From Amycolatopsis balhimycina FH 1894 (lineage in GTDB: Bacteria; Actinomycetota; Actinomycetes; Mycobacteriales; Pseudonocardiaceae): a stretch of DNA of 64,000 bases. Of the stretch, positions 53,945-62,688 are shown in pieces. Numbering within the stretch: the stretch's first letter is position 1; every line of letters begins with the position of its first letter. The stretch spans positions 10,530,128-10,594,127 of the forward strand of contig NZ_KB913037.1 in NCBI RefSeq assembly GCF_000384295.1, written 5' to 3'. Position numbers and translations under genes: made by a program. A model generated the notes under the pieces. That model was not told the origin of the DNA and made no database searches. It saw nothing but the letters and a program-made list of their open reading frames with translations.

Positions 53945-55461
53945 CCGAACTGCTCGGCATGCGCGGGATCACCAAGACCTTCCCCGGGGTCAAGGCGCTG
54001 TCGGACGTCACTCTTTCCGTGCGCCGCGGGGAAATCCACGCGATCTGCGGGGAGAACGGCGCCGGGAAGTCCACCCTGATGAAGGTGCTCTCGGGCGTCT
54101 ACCCCCACGGGTCGTACGACGGCGAGATCACCTTCGACGGGCAGCGGTGCGAGTTCGGGTCGGTGCGCGACAGCGAACGGCGCGGGATCGTGATCATCCA
54201 CCAGGAACTCGCGCTGTGCGGACAGTTGTCGATCGCGGAGAACATCTTCCTCGGCAACGAACAGGGCAAGCGCGGCTGGATCGACTGGAATCGCACCAAT
54301 CACGAGGCCGGCGCGCTGCTCAAGCGCGTCGGCCTCGCCGAAAACGCCACGCGGGCGGTGCAGGAACTCGGTGTCGGCAAGCAGCAGCTCGTCGAGATCG
54401 CCAAGGCGCTGTCCAAAGAGGTCAAGCTGCTGATCCTCGACGAGCCCACCGCGGCGCTCAACGACGACGACTCGGCCCACCTGCTCGAGCTGCTGCGCGG
54501 GCTGCGGGACGAGGGCGTCACGTGCGTGATCATCTCGCACAAGCTCGGCGAGGTGACGGCGATCGCCGACACCGTCACGATCCTGCGTGACGGCAAGACG
54601 ATCGAAACGCTCGACGCGGCGGAGCTGACTGAAGAGCGCATCATCACCGGCATGGTCGGCCGTGACCTCGAGCACCGGTTCCCGCCCCGGGAGCCGGAGA
54701 TCGGCGAAGAGGTGCTGCGGATCGAGGACTGGACCGTGCACAGCCCGACCCAGGCCGGGCGGGTCGTCGTCGACCACGCGTCGCTTTCGCTGCGGCGCGG
54801 GGAGATCGTCGGCCTGGCCGGGCTGATGGGCGCGGGCCGCACCGAGCTCGCGATGAGCGTGTTCGGCCGGTCGTGGGGCAAGGACATCTCCGGCCGGATC
54901 TTCAAGCACGGCCAGGAGATCGACGTCCGGTCGGTGCGGGAGGCCGTCCGCCACGGCATCGCCTACGCCACCGAGGACCGGAAGCGCTACGGGCTCAACC
55001 TGATCGAGGACATCCAGCGCAACGTGTCCGCGGCCGGGCTGGGCAAGCTGGCCAAGCGCGGCTGGGTCAACGAGCACGCCGAGCACGACACCGCCAACCG
55101 GTACCACCGCGACCTGCGGATCAAGGCGCCGAGCGTGCAGAGCGTGACCGGGAAGCTCTCCGGCGGCAACCAGCAGAAGGTCGTGCTGGCCAAGTGGATC
55201 TTCACCGACCCGGACGTGCTGATCCTCGACGAGCCGACCCGCGGCATCGACGTCGGCGCGAAGTTCGAGATCTACACGATCATCAACGAACTGGCCGCGC
55301 AGGGGAAGGCCGTGCTGGTCATCTCCTCCGAGCTGCCGGAGCTGCTCGGGCTCTGCGACCGGATCTACGCGCTGTCGGCGGGCCGGATCACCGGCGTGGC
55401 CGAGCGCGAAGAAGCCACTCAGGAACTGCTGATGCAGTACATGACTAAGGAACGGGAATGA
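53941..55461 (+). CDS. gguA: multiple-monosaccharide importer ATPase (GguA-like)
   Basis: CUT2 ATPase of 506 residues with two nucleotide-binding halves. The first has GENGAGKST and [34 protein letters not shown]; the second has the family-typical degenerate Walker A ([13 protein letters not shown]) and [47 protein letters not shown] is typical of GguA/XylG-type ATPases. The ATG overlaps the binding-protein stop (ATGA) and its own stop overlaps gguB. Confidence 0.92.
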   Translation: MTELLGMRGITKTFPGVKALSDVTLSVRRGEIHAICGENGAGKSTLMKVLSGVYPHGSYDGEITFDGQRCEFGSVRDSERRGIVIIHQELALCGQLSIAENIFLGNEQGKRGWIDWNRTNHEAGALLKRVGLAENATRAVQELGVGKQQLVEIAKALSKEVKLLILDEPTAALNDDDSAHLLELLRGLRDEGVTCVIISHKLGEVTAIADTVTILRDGKTIETLDAAELTEERIITGMVGRDLEHRFPPREPEIGEEVLRIEDWTVHSPTQAGRVVVDHASLSLRRGEIVGLAGLMGAGRTELAMSVFGRSWGKDISGRIFKHGQEIDVRSVREAVRHGIAYATEDRKRYGLNLIEDIQRNVSAAGLGKLAKRGWVNEHAEHDTANRYHRDLRIKAPSVQSVTGKLSGGNQQKVVLAKWIFTDPDVLILDEPTRGIDVGAKFEIYTIINELAAQGKAVLVISSELPELLGLCDRIYALSAGRITGVAEREEATQELLMQYMTKERE

Positions 55462-56678
55462 CCACGACCGAAGCGCGGCCCGCCGTGCCCCCGGTTGAGC
55501 GCTCCAAGCGGAGGATCTCGATCAACCCGCGCCAGAGCGGCATCTACGTCGCGTTCGCGCTGATCGTGGTGCTGTTCGAGGTGCTCACCGGTGGCGCGCT
55601 GCTGGAGCCGCAGAACATCTCCAACATCATCGTGCAGAACAGCTACGTGCTGATCCTCGCGATCGGGATGATCCTGGTGATCATCTCCGGGCACATCGAC
55701 CTGTCCGCCGGGTCGGTCGTCGCGATGACCGGCGCGGTGTCGGCGGTGCTGATGGTGAACTCGCACGTGCCGTGGTTCGTGGCGGTGCTGATCACCCTCG
55801 TCGTCGGCGCGGCGATCGGCGCGTGGCAGGGCTACTGGGTCGCCTACTTCGGCATCCCGGCGTTCATCGTGACGCTCGCCGGCATGCTGGCGTTCCGGGC
55901 ACTGACCCTGTCGGTACTGGGCAACCAGGGCATCGGCCCGTTCCCGGACGCGATCCGGACGCTGTCGAACGGCTTCACCGACGGCTACCTGGGCAACATC
56001 GCCCTCGGCCCGCTCGGCGGCGCCGACCTGGTGTCGGTGCTCGCCGGCGTCGCCGCGGTGGCCGGGATCGTGTTCACGCAGTGGCGCAAGCGGGCCGGTC
56101 GGCTGGGCTACGGCCAGGAAGTCGATCCCTTCCCGGTCTTCGTGCTCAAGATCGCCGGGATCGCGGTGCTGGTGCTCGCGCTGGTCGTGCAGCTGGCGCG
56201 GTTCAAGAACCTGCCGTGGGTGCTCATCCTGCTCGCGGTGCTGGTGCTCGGCTACTCGCTGGTGGCCGGGAAGTCGGTGTTCGGCCGGCACATCTACGCC
56301 GTGGGCGGCAACCTGCAGGCCGCGACGCTCTCGGGCGTCAAGGTCAAGCAGGTGACGTTCTGGATCTTCGTCAACATGGGCGTGCTGGCCGCGCTGGCGG
56401 GCATCATCTTCGCCGGCCGGCTCAACCAGGCGGGCCCGACGGCCGGTGTCAACTTCGAGCTGGACGCGATCGCGGCGGCGTTCATCGGCGGCGCGGCCGT
56501 CCAGGGCGGCGTCGGCAAGGTGGTCGGCGCGATCACCGGTGGCCTGATCATGGCCGTGATCAACAACGGCATGTCCCTGATCGGCGCGCCGAGCGAGCGG
56601 GTCATGCTGGTGAAGGGCGTCGTCCTGCTCGCGGCGGTGGCCTACGACATCTGGACGAAACGCCGCGCGGCTTCCTGA
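55458..56678 (+). CDS. gguB: multiple-monosaccharide importer permease (GguB-like)
   Basis: CUT2 permease of 406 residues, longer than RbsC-type permeases and matching GguB/XylH. Ten or more hydrophobic segments are visible. Landmarks are [60 protein letters not shown] and [40 protein letters not shown]. It works as a homodimer with GguA and the ChvE-like protein. Last gene of the 16-kb arabinose cluster, followed by a terminator. Confidence 0.92.
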   Translation: MTTTEARPAVPPVERSKRRISINPRQSGIYVAFALIVVLFEVLTGGALLEPQNISNIIVQNSYVLILAIGMILVIISGHIDLSAGSVVAMTGAVSAVLMVNSHVPWFVAVLITLVVGAAIGAWQGYWVAYFGIPAFIVTLAGMLAFRALTLSVLGNQGIGPFPDAIRTLSNGFTDGYLGNIALGPLGGADLVSVLAGVAAVAGIVFTQWRKRAGRLGYGQEVDPFPVFVLKIAGIAVLVLALVVQLARFKNLPWVLILLAVLVLGYSLVAGKSVFGRHIYAVGGNLQAATLSGVKVKQVTFWIFVNMGVLAALAGIIFAGRLNQAGPTAGVNFELDAIAAAFIGGAAVQGGVGKVVGAITGGLIMAVINNGMSLIGAPSERVMLVKGVVLLAAVAYDIWTKRRAAS

Positions 56679-56694
56679 GCGTGCCGGCCGGCGT

Positions 56695-56730
56695 AAAGGG
56701 GCTTTCCTCGTTCGCGGGGAAAGCCCCTTT
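56695..56730 (+). terminator. terminator of the arabinose cluster
   Basis: AAAGGGGCTTTCC and GGAAAGCCCCTTT form a 13-bp stem with a 10-base loop and a short T-run, 16 bases past gguB. It ends the co-directional block that began at 40363. Confidence 0.8.
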
Positions 56731-56794
56731 CCGTGTCGTTCAATGAATTCGACGGAAAGTGATTTTCGAACTTCTCGAACGGGCTCGGTAATGC

Positions 56795-56824
56795 TTGACC
56801 ACGCGCTGACGGTGCGGTCATAGT
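56795..56824 (+). promoter_or_regulatory. putative promoter of the GH12-GH2 pair
   Basis: TTGACC at 56795-56800 and CATAGT at 56819-56824 are 18 bases apart, 35 bases before the GH12 start. No copy of the LacI operator lies here. Confidence 0.4.
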
Positions 56825-56859
56825 CTTGGTGAATCCCTCACCGACGACAGGACGTGACC

Positions 56860-57552
56860 ATGCACAAAGTCGTGCGTTCCCTGGTGGTTTCCTTGGCCGT
56901 GGCCGCTTCGGTCGCCACCTCGGCAGGTGTCGCTTCGGCGGCGACCTGGTCGTCTTCGGACAAATGGGCGACCTGGTCCAACGGCGGCTACACGATCCGC
57001 AACGACGTCTGGGGCAGCGGGGCCGGCCCGCAGACCATCTGGGCGAACTCGTACAGCAATTTCGGGGTCTGGTCGGACCAGCCGAACACCGGCGGGGTGA
57101 AGACCTACCCGCACTCGGCGAAGAACGTCGGCAAGAAGCTCAGCGCGCTCGGGAAGGTTTCGAGCAGTTTCAACGTCACCCGCCCCGGCAGCGGCGCCTA
57201 CGAGACCGCGTATGACATCTGGGCGGACAACAACGCCTACGAAACCATGCTCTGGATGGACAAGCAGGGCGCGGTCGGGCCGCTGGGCAGCAAGCAGGTC
57301 ACCGCGACCGTCGGCGGTCACACCTGGGACGTCTACAAGGGATCGAACGGCTCGAACGCGGTGTTCTCGTTCGTCCGCACGTCGAACACGAACGCCGGGA
57401 CGGTCGACGTGCTGGCCGTGCTGAACTGGATCAAGGCGCGCGGCTGGTTCGGGGACGTCACGCTCGGCGAGGTCCAGTTCGGCTTCGAGATCACCTCGTC
57501 GCCGGGTGGCCTGAACTTCACGACGAACAGCTATTCCGTCACCAGCTCCTGA
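56860..57552 (+). CDS. secreted GH12 endoglucanase
   Basis: Exported glycoside hydrolase of 230 residues. The signal peptide ends at about ASA-ATW (residue 28). Family 12 landmarks are YTIRNDVWGSGAGPQTIWAN, the nucleophile Glu128 in YETMLWMD and the acid/base Glu210 in FGFEITSS. It should cut beta-1,4-glucans (cellulose, mixed-linkage glucan or xyloglucan). There is no cellulose-binding module. ATG 56860 follows AGGACGTG; GTG 56854 is in frame. It overlaps or abuts the GH2 gene by its stop, forming a two-gene unit. Confidence 0.9.
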   Translation: MHKVVRSLVVSLAVAASVATSAGVASAATWSSSDKWATWSNGGYTIRNDVWGSGAGPQTIWANSYSNFGVWSDQPNTGGVKTYPHSAKNVGKKLSALGKVSSSFNVTRPGSGAYETAYDIWADNNAYETMLWMDKQGAVGPLGSKQVTATVGGHTWDVYKGSNGSNAVFSFVRTSNTNAGTVDVLAVLNWIKARGWFGDVTLGEVQFGFEITSSPGGLNFTTNSYSVTSS

Positions 57553-57564
57553 GTGGAGGGTCGC

Positions 57565-59613
57565 GTGCGCCGGTTCGTCCTCGCGGTGGTCACCGCGCTG
57601 CTGTGCTGCTGGTGTGTCCCGGTGGTGGCGGCGGCGGCCCCGGGTCACCCCCGCACCGAGACGGTGCTCGGCGGTGGCTGGCGGTTCCACCTCGGCGACG
57701 TCACCGGCGCCGCGGCCCCCGGTTTCGACGACACTTCCTGGGCGCCGGTCACGGTGCCGCACACGTGGAACGCGGCGGACGGCGCCGACGGCGGCGGGAA
57801 CTACCGGCGCGACGTCGGGTGGTACCGGACCCGGCTGGCCGTCCCGGCCGGGGACCGGCGGGTCTTCCTCCAGTTCGACGGCGCGAACCTGGTCACCGAC
57901 GTCTACGTCGACGGCCGGCGCGCCGGGCGGCACGAGGGCGGCTATTCCGGGTTCCGCTTCGACGTCACCGCGCTCGCGCCCGCCGGGCGGACGGTGTCCG
58001 TCGCGGTGGCGGTCGACAACCGGAAGAACGCCGGCGTCGCCCCGCTCGACGGCGACTTCACCCTGTTCGGGGGCCTCTACCGTGACGTGAAACTCGTCGT
58101 CACCGACCCGGTGCACGTGGACGCGCTCGACTACGGCGGCCCGGGTGTCTCGGTGCGGCAGCGGGCGCTGACGCCGGCGGCCGCCGACCTCGAGGCGACC
58201 ACCAGGGTCACCAACGACACGGCCGTGCCGCGGCGGATCCCGGTCCGGACCGTCGTCCGGGACGCCGCGCGCCGCGTCGTGGCGGTCTCGGCGGGCGCGG
58301 TCACCGTCGGGGCAGGCTCGACCGTGCCGGTGACCTCCGCGCTGCGCGTGCGCGACCCGCACCGGTGGAACGGCGTGCGGGACCCCTCCCTGTACTCGGT
58401 CACGGCGGAGGTGGGCGGGGACGCGGTGACCGTCCCGCTGGGACTGCGCACCTTCGCCGCCGACCCCGTCCGCGGGTTCCTGCTCAATGGCGTCCCGTAC
58501 CCGCTGCACGGGGTGAACACCCAGCTGCCCAGCCGTCCGGACCGCGGCACCGCGGTGCCGGCGGCCGACATCGACGCCGACTACGCGCTGATCGCCGAGC
58601 TGGGCGCGAACGCCGTCCGGATGGCCCACTACCAGCACTCGCCGCGCGAGTACGACCTCGCCGACCGGCTCGGCCTGGTGGTGTGGACCGAGGTGCCGCT
58701 GGTCGGGTTCGTCACCGATTCGCCGGCCTTCACCGCGAACGCCGAGACGCAGGCGCACGAGCTGGTCCGCCAGAACGCGAACCACCCGTCGGTGGCGATG
58801 TGGGGCCTGGGCAACGAGCAGTACGTCTCCAGCCCGGCCGCCAACGCCGTGCTCGCCGCGGCCCGGGCCGTGTTCCGCGCCGACGATCCGGACCGCCTCA
58901 CGACGTACGCCCACTGCTGCCTGTCCGACACCGACGCCCTGGCCGGGCACGCGGACCTGACCGGCTACAACCGCTACTACGGCTGGTACGTCCCGGGCGC
59001 CGCGAACCTGGGGACGTGGGCCGACGACCTGCACCGGGCCGACCCTGGTCGGCGGATCGCCGTCTCGGAATACGGGGCGGGCGCGAGCGTCCGGCAGCAC
59101 GAACAGCACCCGGCCCCGCCGGTACCCGGCGGGCACTGGCACCCCGAGGAGTACCAGGCGGAGGTCGCCGAGACCTCGTGGCGCGCGATCGAGGCGCGTC
59201 CGTACCTCTGGGGCAGCTTCGTGTGGGTGATGTTCGACTTCGCTTCGGACGGGCGGAACGAGGGCGACCGCCCGGGGATCAACGACAAGGGCCTGGTGAC
59301 CGGCGACCGGCTGACCGCAAAGGACGCCTTCTACTGGTACCAGGCGAACTGGTCGTCCCGTCCGGTGCTGCACATCACCTCCGCCCGCGACACGGTCCGG
59401 ACCACCGCCACGACCGACGTCAAGGTCTACGCCGGCACCGCGCCGGTGAGCCTTTGCGTCAACGGCGTCCCGCTCGGCACCCGGCTTCCGGGTGACCACA
59501 TCGCCGTCTGGTCCGCCGTCGCCCTGAACCCGGGCCCGAACGTCGTCCAAGCGACCGCCGTCCAGAACGGCCACCTGCACACGGACACGGTCACCTGGTT
59601 CCGGCAGTCCTGA
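57565..59613 (+). CDS. secreted GH2 beta-galactosidase-type enzyme
   Basis: Exported glycoside hydrolase of 682 residues. A signal peptide spans about 1-25 (RRFVLAVVTALLCCWCVPVVAAAA). The GH2 sugar-binding domain (LGGGWRFHLGDV to VAVDNRKN), Ig-like domain and barrel follow, with acid/base Glu418 (WGLGNEQY) and nucleophile Glu502 (VSEYGAGA). It is a beta-galactosidase or related beta-glycosidase; mannosidase or glucuronidase activity is not excluded. GTG 57565 is chosen because GGAGG lies five bases upstream; GTG 57553 is directly against the GH12 stop. Pairing with GH12 suggests xyloglucan or galactoglucan breakdown. Confidence 0.88.
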   Translation: MRRFVLAVVTALLCCWCVPVVAAAAPGHPRTETVLGGGWRFHLGDVTGAAAPGFDDTSWAPVTVPHTWNAADGADGGGNYRRDVGWYRTRLAVPAGDRRVFLQFDGANLVTDVYVDGRRAGRHEGGYSGFRFDVTALAPAGRTVSVAVAVDNRKNAGVAPLDGDFTLFGGLYRDVKLVVTDPVHVDALDYGGPGVSVRQRALTPAAADLEATTRVTNDTAVPRRIPVRTVVRDAARRVVAVSAGAVTVGAGSTVPVTSALRVRDPHRWNGVRDPSLYSVTAEVGGDAVTVPLGLRTFAADPVRGFLLNGVPYPLHGVNTQLPSRPDRGTAVPAADIDADYALIAELGANAVRMAHYQHSPREYDLADRLGLVVWTEVPLVGFVTDSPAFTANAETQAHELVRQNANHPSVAMWGLGNEQYVSSPAANAVLAAARAVFRADDPDRLTTYAHCCLSDTDALAGHADLTGYNRYYGWYVPGAANLGTWADDLHRADPGRRIAVSEYGAGASVRQHEQHPAPPVPGGHWHPEEYQAEVAETSWRAIEARPYLWGSFVWVMFDFASDGRNEGDRPGINDKGLVTGDRLTAKDAFYWYQANWSSRPVLHITSARDTVRTTATTDVKVYAGTAPVSLCVNGVPLGTRLPGDHIAVWSAVALNPGPNVVQATAVQNGHLHTDTVTWFRQS

Positions 59614-59623
59614 TGTTCGTGAA

Positions 59624-59660
59624 GGCCACCTTGAGGAACTTCAAGTTCCTCAAGGTGGCC
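59624..59660. terminator. 18-bp stem bidirectional terminator
   Basis: GGCCACCTTGAGGAACTT and its exact complement, around a single C, lie between the converging GH2 and DUF1996 genes. It would fold as RNA from either strand. Confidence 0.78.
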
Positions 59661-59679
59661 ATCACGAGCTTTCAGCCGG

Positions 59680-61131
59680 TCACTGGTTACAGCGCTTGCC
59701 GGTGTTGATGCAGTTGACGGCCTGGTTCATCAGGCGCTGGCCCATGACGTTGGCGAAGTCGTCGTGGTCCGAGCGGGGGTTGTGCTTCTCCTGCGCGAAG
59801 GCGTCCACTTTGTACTGGCCCTTGAGCTGGATGTCCCGCGGGATGTTGTAGACCAGCTTGATCACCAGCTGCGGCACGTTCTTGAAGCCCTGGGGGCAGC
59901 GGCCCTGCTGGTCGGAGAACACGATGTGCGTGCGGTGGTTGGTGCTGTCGATGTTCTTGCCGTCCCAGCAGTTCGGGAAGGCGTGGATGCGCTCCACCTT
60001 GCTGTTCGCCGGGCAGATCGGGTACTTGTCGGTCAGCCGGTCCTCGAACCCGGTGCAGGTCCAGCTCGCCCGGGCGTTGGCCGGGCCGTTGGTGCTCTGC
60101 TTGGCGTCGCCGTAGAGGATGCGGAGGAACTGCGGCATCGCGACGACCTTGCCCGCGCCGCCGCTGGTGAACGTGATCGTCGCCGACTGGACGCGCTGGA
60201 TCTCGCCGTCGTTGTCGCCGACTTCGTTCTTGTCGTTCACGCCGGGCAGCTCAGCGGGCTGGCCGTTGCTGTTGCCGCCGCCGTTGTCGAGCCCGCCCTT
60301 GCCGTTCTGCTTGAGCACGCACGGGGCGAGCCCGCCCAGGTTGGTCGGCTTCGCGGCGCGGCGGCCGATGGCGATGGCGATCCGGTCGATGGTGGCGACC
60401 CGCTTGTCCTTGAGCGGGCCGACGACGGCGTTCTGGATGTCCTGCGGCGTCTTCAGGTCGCCGTTCGCGATCCGCTTGTTCGCCTCGTCGATCTGCGTGT
60501 CGAGCAGGTCGAGGTTGCGGTTCACCTCGTCCATCGCCTGGTCCGGGACGTCGGGGAGCTTGCTCGCGACGTCCGGGCAGTCGACCTGGGCGCTGGCCTT
60601 GTCCTTCGCGCTTTGCGCGCGGTCGCTCTTCGGGTCCTTGCCCGGCGGGTTCTTCTCGGCGTCGCCGGTGTCGATGCGGACGACGGGCCAGAAGTAGGCG
60701 GACTTGTCGCCGTTCTTGCAGGTGGTGCCGGACTTGACGAGGCTCTTGTTGTTCGAGTCGGCGTTCGCCGACAGGTTGCCGACGTAGTCGTGCAGGTGCT
60801 GGGCGCCGTTCTTGATCCCCGGCTGCGCGATGAAGTTGTCGGGGTTGAAGTGCTGGTTTTCGTTGCGGCCGCAGTCCACGGTGAACGTGCCGCGCGCGCC
60901 CTTCTGCTGCAACGCCTTGTTCACGTTGGAGCCGGCGGGGACCTTCGTGATGTCGACGAAGAAGGACTTGTCGGCGGGGTCGGCGCTCGCTTCGCCGGTA
61001 CGCCCGGCCGTGGTCGCGACGACGATGCCCCCGACCGCGATCGCGAGGGCGAGGCCGCCGGTCGCGATCTTCGTGCGGCGGGTGATGCGATGTCTGCCCG
61101 TGGCGGGGGAGCGGGTGGTATTCCGGGCCAT
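59680..61131 (-). CDS. secreted DUF1996 protein, paralog B
   Basis: Exported or anchored protein of 483 residues, similar to the protein at 21417 along its whole length: the same basic start (RHRITRRTKIATGGLALAIAVGGIVVATT), FNPDNFIAQPGIKNGAQHLHDYVGNLS, KNGDKSAYFWPVVRIDTGDAEKN, a helical insert (DEVNRNLDLLDTQIDEANKRI), and the C-terminal block RASWTCTGFEDRLTDKYPIC to FPNCWDGKNIDSTNHRTHIVF. ATG 61131 is chosen for GAGGTGAAC upstream; ATG 61158 is in frame. Function unknown. It sits beside glycan-degrading enzymes and the headless LacI gene. Confidence 0.8.
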   Translation of the reverse strand: MARNTTRSPATGRHRITRRTKIATGGLALAIAVGGIVVATTAGRTGEASADPADKSFFVDITKVPAGSNVNKALQQKGARGTFTVDCGRNENQHFNPDNFIAQPGIKNGAQHLHDYVGNLSANADSNNKSLVKSGTTCKNGDKSAYFWPVVRIDTGDAEKNPPGKDPKSDRAQSAKDKASAQVDCPDVASKLPDVPDQAMDEVNRNLDLLDTQIDEANKRIANGDLKTPQDIQNAVVGPLKDKRVATIDRIAIAIGRRAAKPTNLGGLAPCVLKQNGKGGLDNGGGNSNGQPAELPGVNDKNEVGDNDGEIQRVQSATITFTSGGAGKVVAMPQFLRILYGDAKQSTNGPANARASWTCTGFEDRLTDKYPICPANSKVERIHAFPNCWDGKNIDSTNHRTHIVFSDQQGRCPQGFKNVPQLVIKLVYNIPRDIQLKGQYKVDAFAQEKHNPRSDHDDFANVMGQRLMNQAVNCINTGKRCNQ

Positions 61132-61359
61132 GTTCACCTCGTTCGGTTTTCCGGGCACGCCGAAGACAGCTGCGTGCCCGGTCGGGAAACGCGCGGAACC
61201 CGGGGAGCGGCATCGGCACGCGGGATCGGGGGATCGCGCCCGGTGTCACTTGGTTCCGGCATTGGGGGGAACGGCTGCCGCCGGGGGGTGGTTCAAGCCG
61301 CGACCTTGCCGTTACCTGTTCGTTATTTATGGAAGGCGAACAAAGTTCACGTCCACCGG

Positions 61360-61373
61360 TGTGATCGCTAACA
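61360..61373. promoter_or_regulatory. decayed LacI operator TGTGATCGCTAACA
   Basis: It differs from TGTTAGCGCTAACA at two of 14 positions, both in the left arm; a short GTGAT/ATCAC symmetry overlaps it. It ends 7 bases before the headless LacI gene, where no ribosome binding site is visible. Confidence 0.5.
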
Positions 61374-61380
61374 TCACCCC

Positions 61381-62214
61381 ATGTCCGTGGACGACGCAGG
61401 TCCCGACGGCCCGCTCCGCGCGCCGGTCCTCCACCCGCGGGGCACCCTGGGGGTGATCGCCACCGCGGCCACCGTGACGGGGCCGGTGCTGCACGGTCTC
61501 CGCGCGGCCGCCCGCGAGCAGGGGTACGAGGTCAGCGTCTTCAGCGTGACCGGCCACAGTGGCGCGGCGGTGATGGCGGCCGTGGCGGGACTGAGGCTGC
61601 AGGGCGTGGCGGGGATCATCGTGCTCGACGCCCGGCTCGTCGCCGAGATGGCACCGGTCCCCGGCATCCCGCTCATCCCGGCCGCGTCCACCGGCCAGTA
61701 CGAAGGCGCGCGCCGCGCCACCGAGCACCTCCTGGCGCTCGGTCACCCGACGGTCTGGCACCTGGGCGGCCCCGAAGAGGGGACGATCGCCCGCGCCCGC
61801 GAGCGCGGCTGGCGCGAAACCCTCGAACGCCACGGCGCGGAGATCCCCCCGGTGGTCCGCGGCGACTGGTCCGCCCGCTCCGGCTACCGGGCCGGGCAGT
61901 CCCTGGCCGTCGAACCGGGCGTCGGCGCGGTGTTCTCGGCCAACGACCACATGGCACTCGGCCTGTTCGCGGCCTTCGCCGAAGCGGGGATGCGGGTCCC
62001 CCGCGACGCGCACGTGGTCGGCTTCGACGACGTCCCCGAGGCGGCCTACTTCGCACCCCCGCTGTCCACGGTCCGCCAGGACTTCATCGCGGCGGGCCGC
62101 CAGACCCTGGCGGTGCTCGAGGCCCGCATCGACGGCGTCCCGGCCCCGATGCGCGGGACGGTCGAGGCCGAGCTGGTGGTCCGGGAGAGCAGCCGCTGCC
62201 TCCGAGGCAGCTAG
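61381..62214 (+). CDS. LacI-family effector domain without DNA-binding headpiece
   Basis: Protein of 277 residues that aligns from about residue 80 of the two full LacI paralogs to their ends: LGVIATAATVTGPVLHGLRAAAREQGYEVSVFSV, RRATEHLLALGHPTVWHLGGPEE, RGWRETLERHGAEIPPVVRGDWSARSGYRAGQSLA, FDDVPEAAYFAPPLSTVRQDF. There is no helix-turn-helix; the upstream in-frame sequence ends at a stop (61369-61371) and codes nothing like one. It might be a ligand-binding heterodimer partner, an anti-repressor, or a decaying duplicate. The reading frame is intact with normal codon bias. ATG 61381 lacks a ribosome binding site, so leaderless translation is possible. Confidence 0.82.
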   Translation: MSVDDAGPDGPLRAPVLHPRGTLGVIATAATVTGPVLHGLRAAAREQGYEVSVFSVTGHSGAAVMAAVAGLRLQGVAGIIVLDARLVAEMAPVPGIPLIPAASTGQYEGARRATEHLLALGHPTVWHLGGPEEGTIARARERGWRETLERHGAEIPPVVRGDWSARSGYRAGQSLAVEPGVGAVFSANDHMALGLFAAFAEAGMRVPRDAHVVGFDDVPEAAYFAPPLSTVRQDFIAAGRQTLAVLEARIDGVPAPMRGTVEAELVVRESSRCLRGS

Positions 62215-62262
62215 AGCCGCGCGTCCGAGGTTCGTTGACGGCGCGGCGGCGAGGGCGAACGT

Positions 62263-62281
62263 CCTGAATGACTCATTCAGG
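62263..62281. repeat. TGAATGA-family palindrome, copy left of the IS
   Basis: CCTGAATGACTCATTCAGG is a perfect 19-bp odd-centred palindrome 48 bases after the headless LacI stop. It lies 13 bases from the left end of the IS3-type element. Confidence 0.75.
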
Positions 62282-62294
62282 TCTTCGGAGGTCC
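62280..62294. repeat. 15-bp direct repeat flanking the IS (left)
   Basis: GGTCTTCGGAGGTCC abuts the left inverted repeat and is repeated exactly at 63620-63634 beyond the right inverted repeat. It is far longer than the 3-5 bp duplications usual for the IS3 family. Confidence 0.75.
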
Positions 62295-62352
62295 TGGGCT
62301 TGACCCGGTTTGGCGGACACCTCTCATCAGGGACGCAAGCCCCTGAGAACGG

Positions 62353-62688
62353 ATGTCCCTCATCATGGAACCCGTGGCCAAGAAGAAACCCCGCGCCCGT
62401 CAACGACCCCGGCGGGTGTTCACACCTGAGTTCAAAGCGCAGATCGTTGAGCTGGTGCAGCGCGGCGAGCGAACCGTCCCGGAGGTGGTCCGGGACTTCG
62501 AGCTGACCGACTCAGTGGTCCGCAAGTGGATCGTCCAGGCCGAACGCGACGCCGGGACCCGCACCGACGGGCTGACCAGCGACGACAAGACCGAACTCGC
62601 CGCCCTCCGGAAAGAGAACACACGGCTGCGGGAAGACGTGGAAATCCTCAAACGAGCGACAGCTTTCTTCGCGAAGGAGACCCGGTGA
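62353..62688 (+). CDS. IS3-family transposase OrfA
   Basis: Protein of 111 residues. A basic start leads into a helix-turn-helix (RRVFTPEFKAQIVELVQRGERTVPEVVRDFELTDSVVRKWIVQAE), followed by a leucine-zipper-like helix (LAALRKENTRLREDVEILKRATAFFAKE) for multimerisation. This is the DNA-binding part of the transposase. The start may be ATG 62353 or ATG 62365. Its stop overlaps the GTGA start of orfB, which is in the -1 frame, so OrfB may come from re-initiation or from frameshifting to an OrfAB fusion; no clear slippery heptamer is visible. Confidence 0.92.
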   Translation: MSLIMEPVAKKKPRARQRPRRVFTPEFKAQIVELVQRGERTVPEVVRDFELTDSVVRKWIVQAERDAGTRTDGLTSDDKTELAALRKENTRLREDVEILKRATAFFAKETR

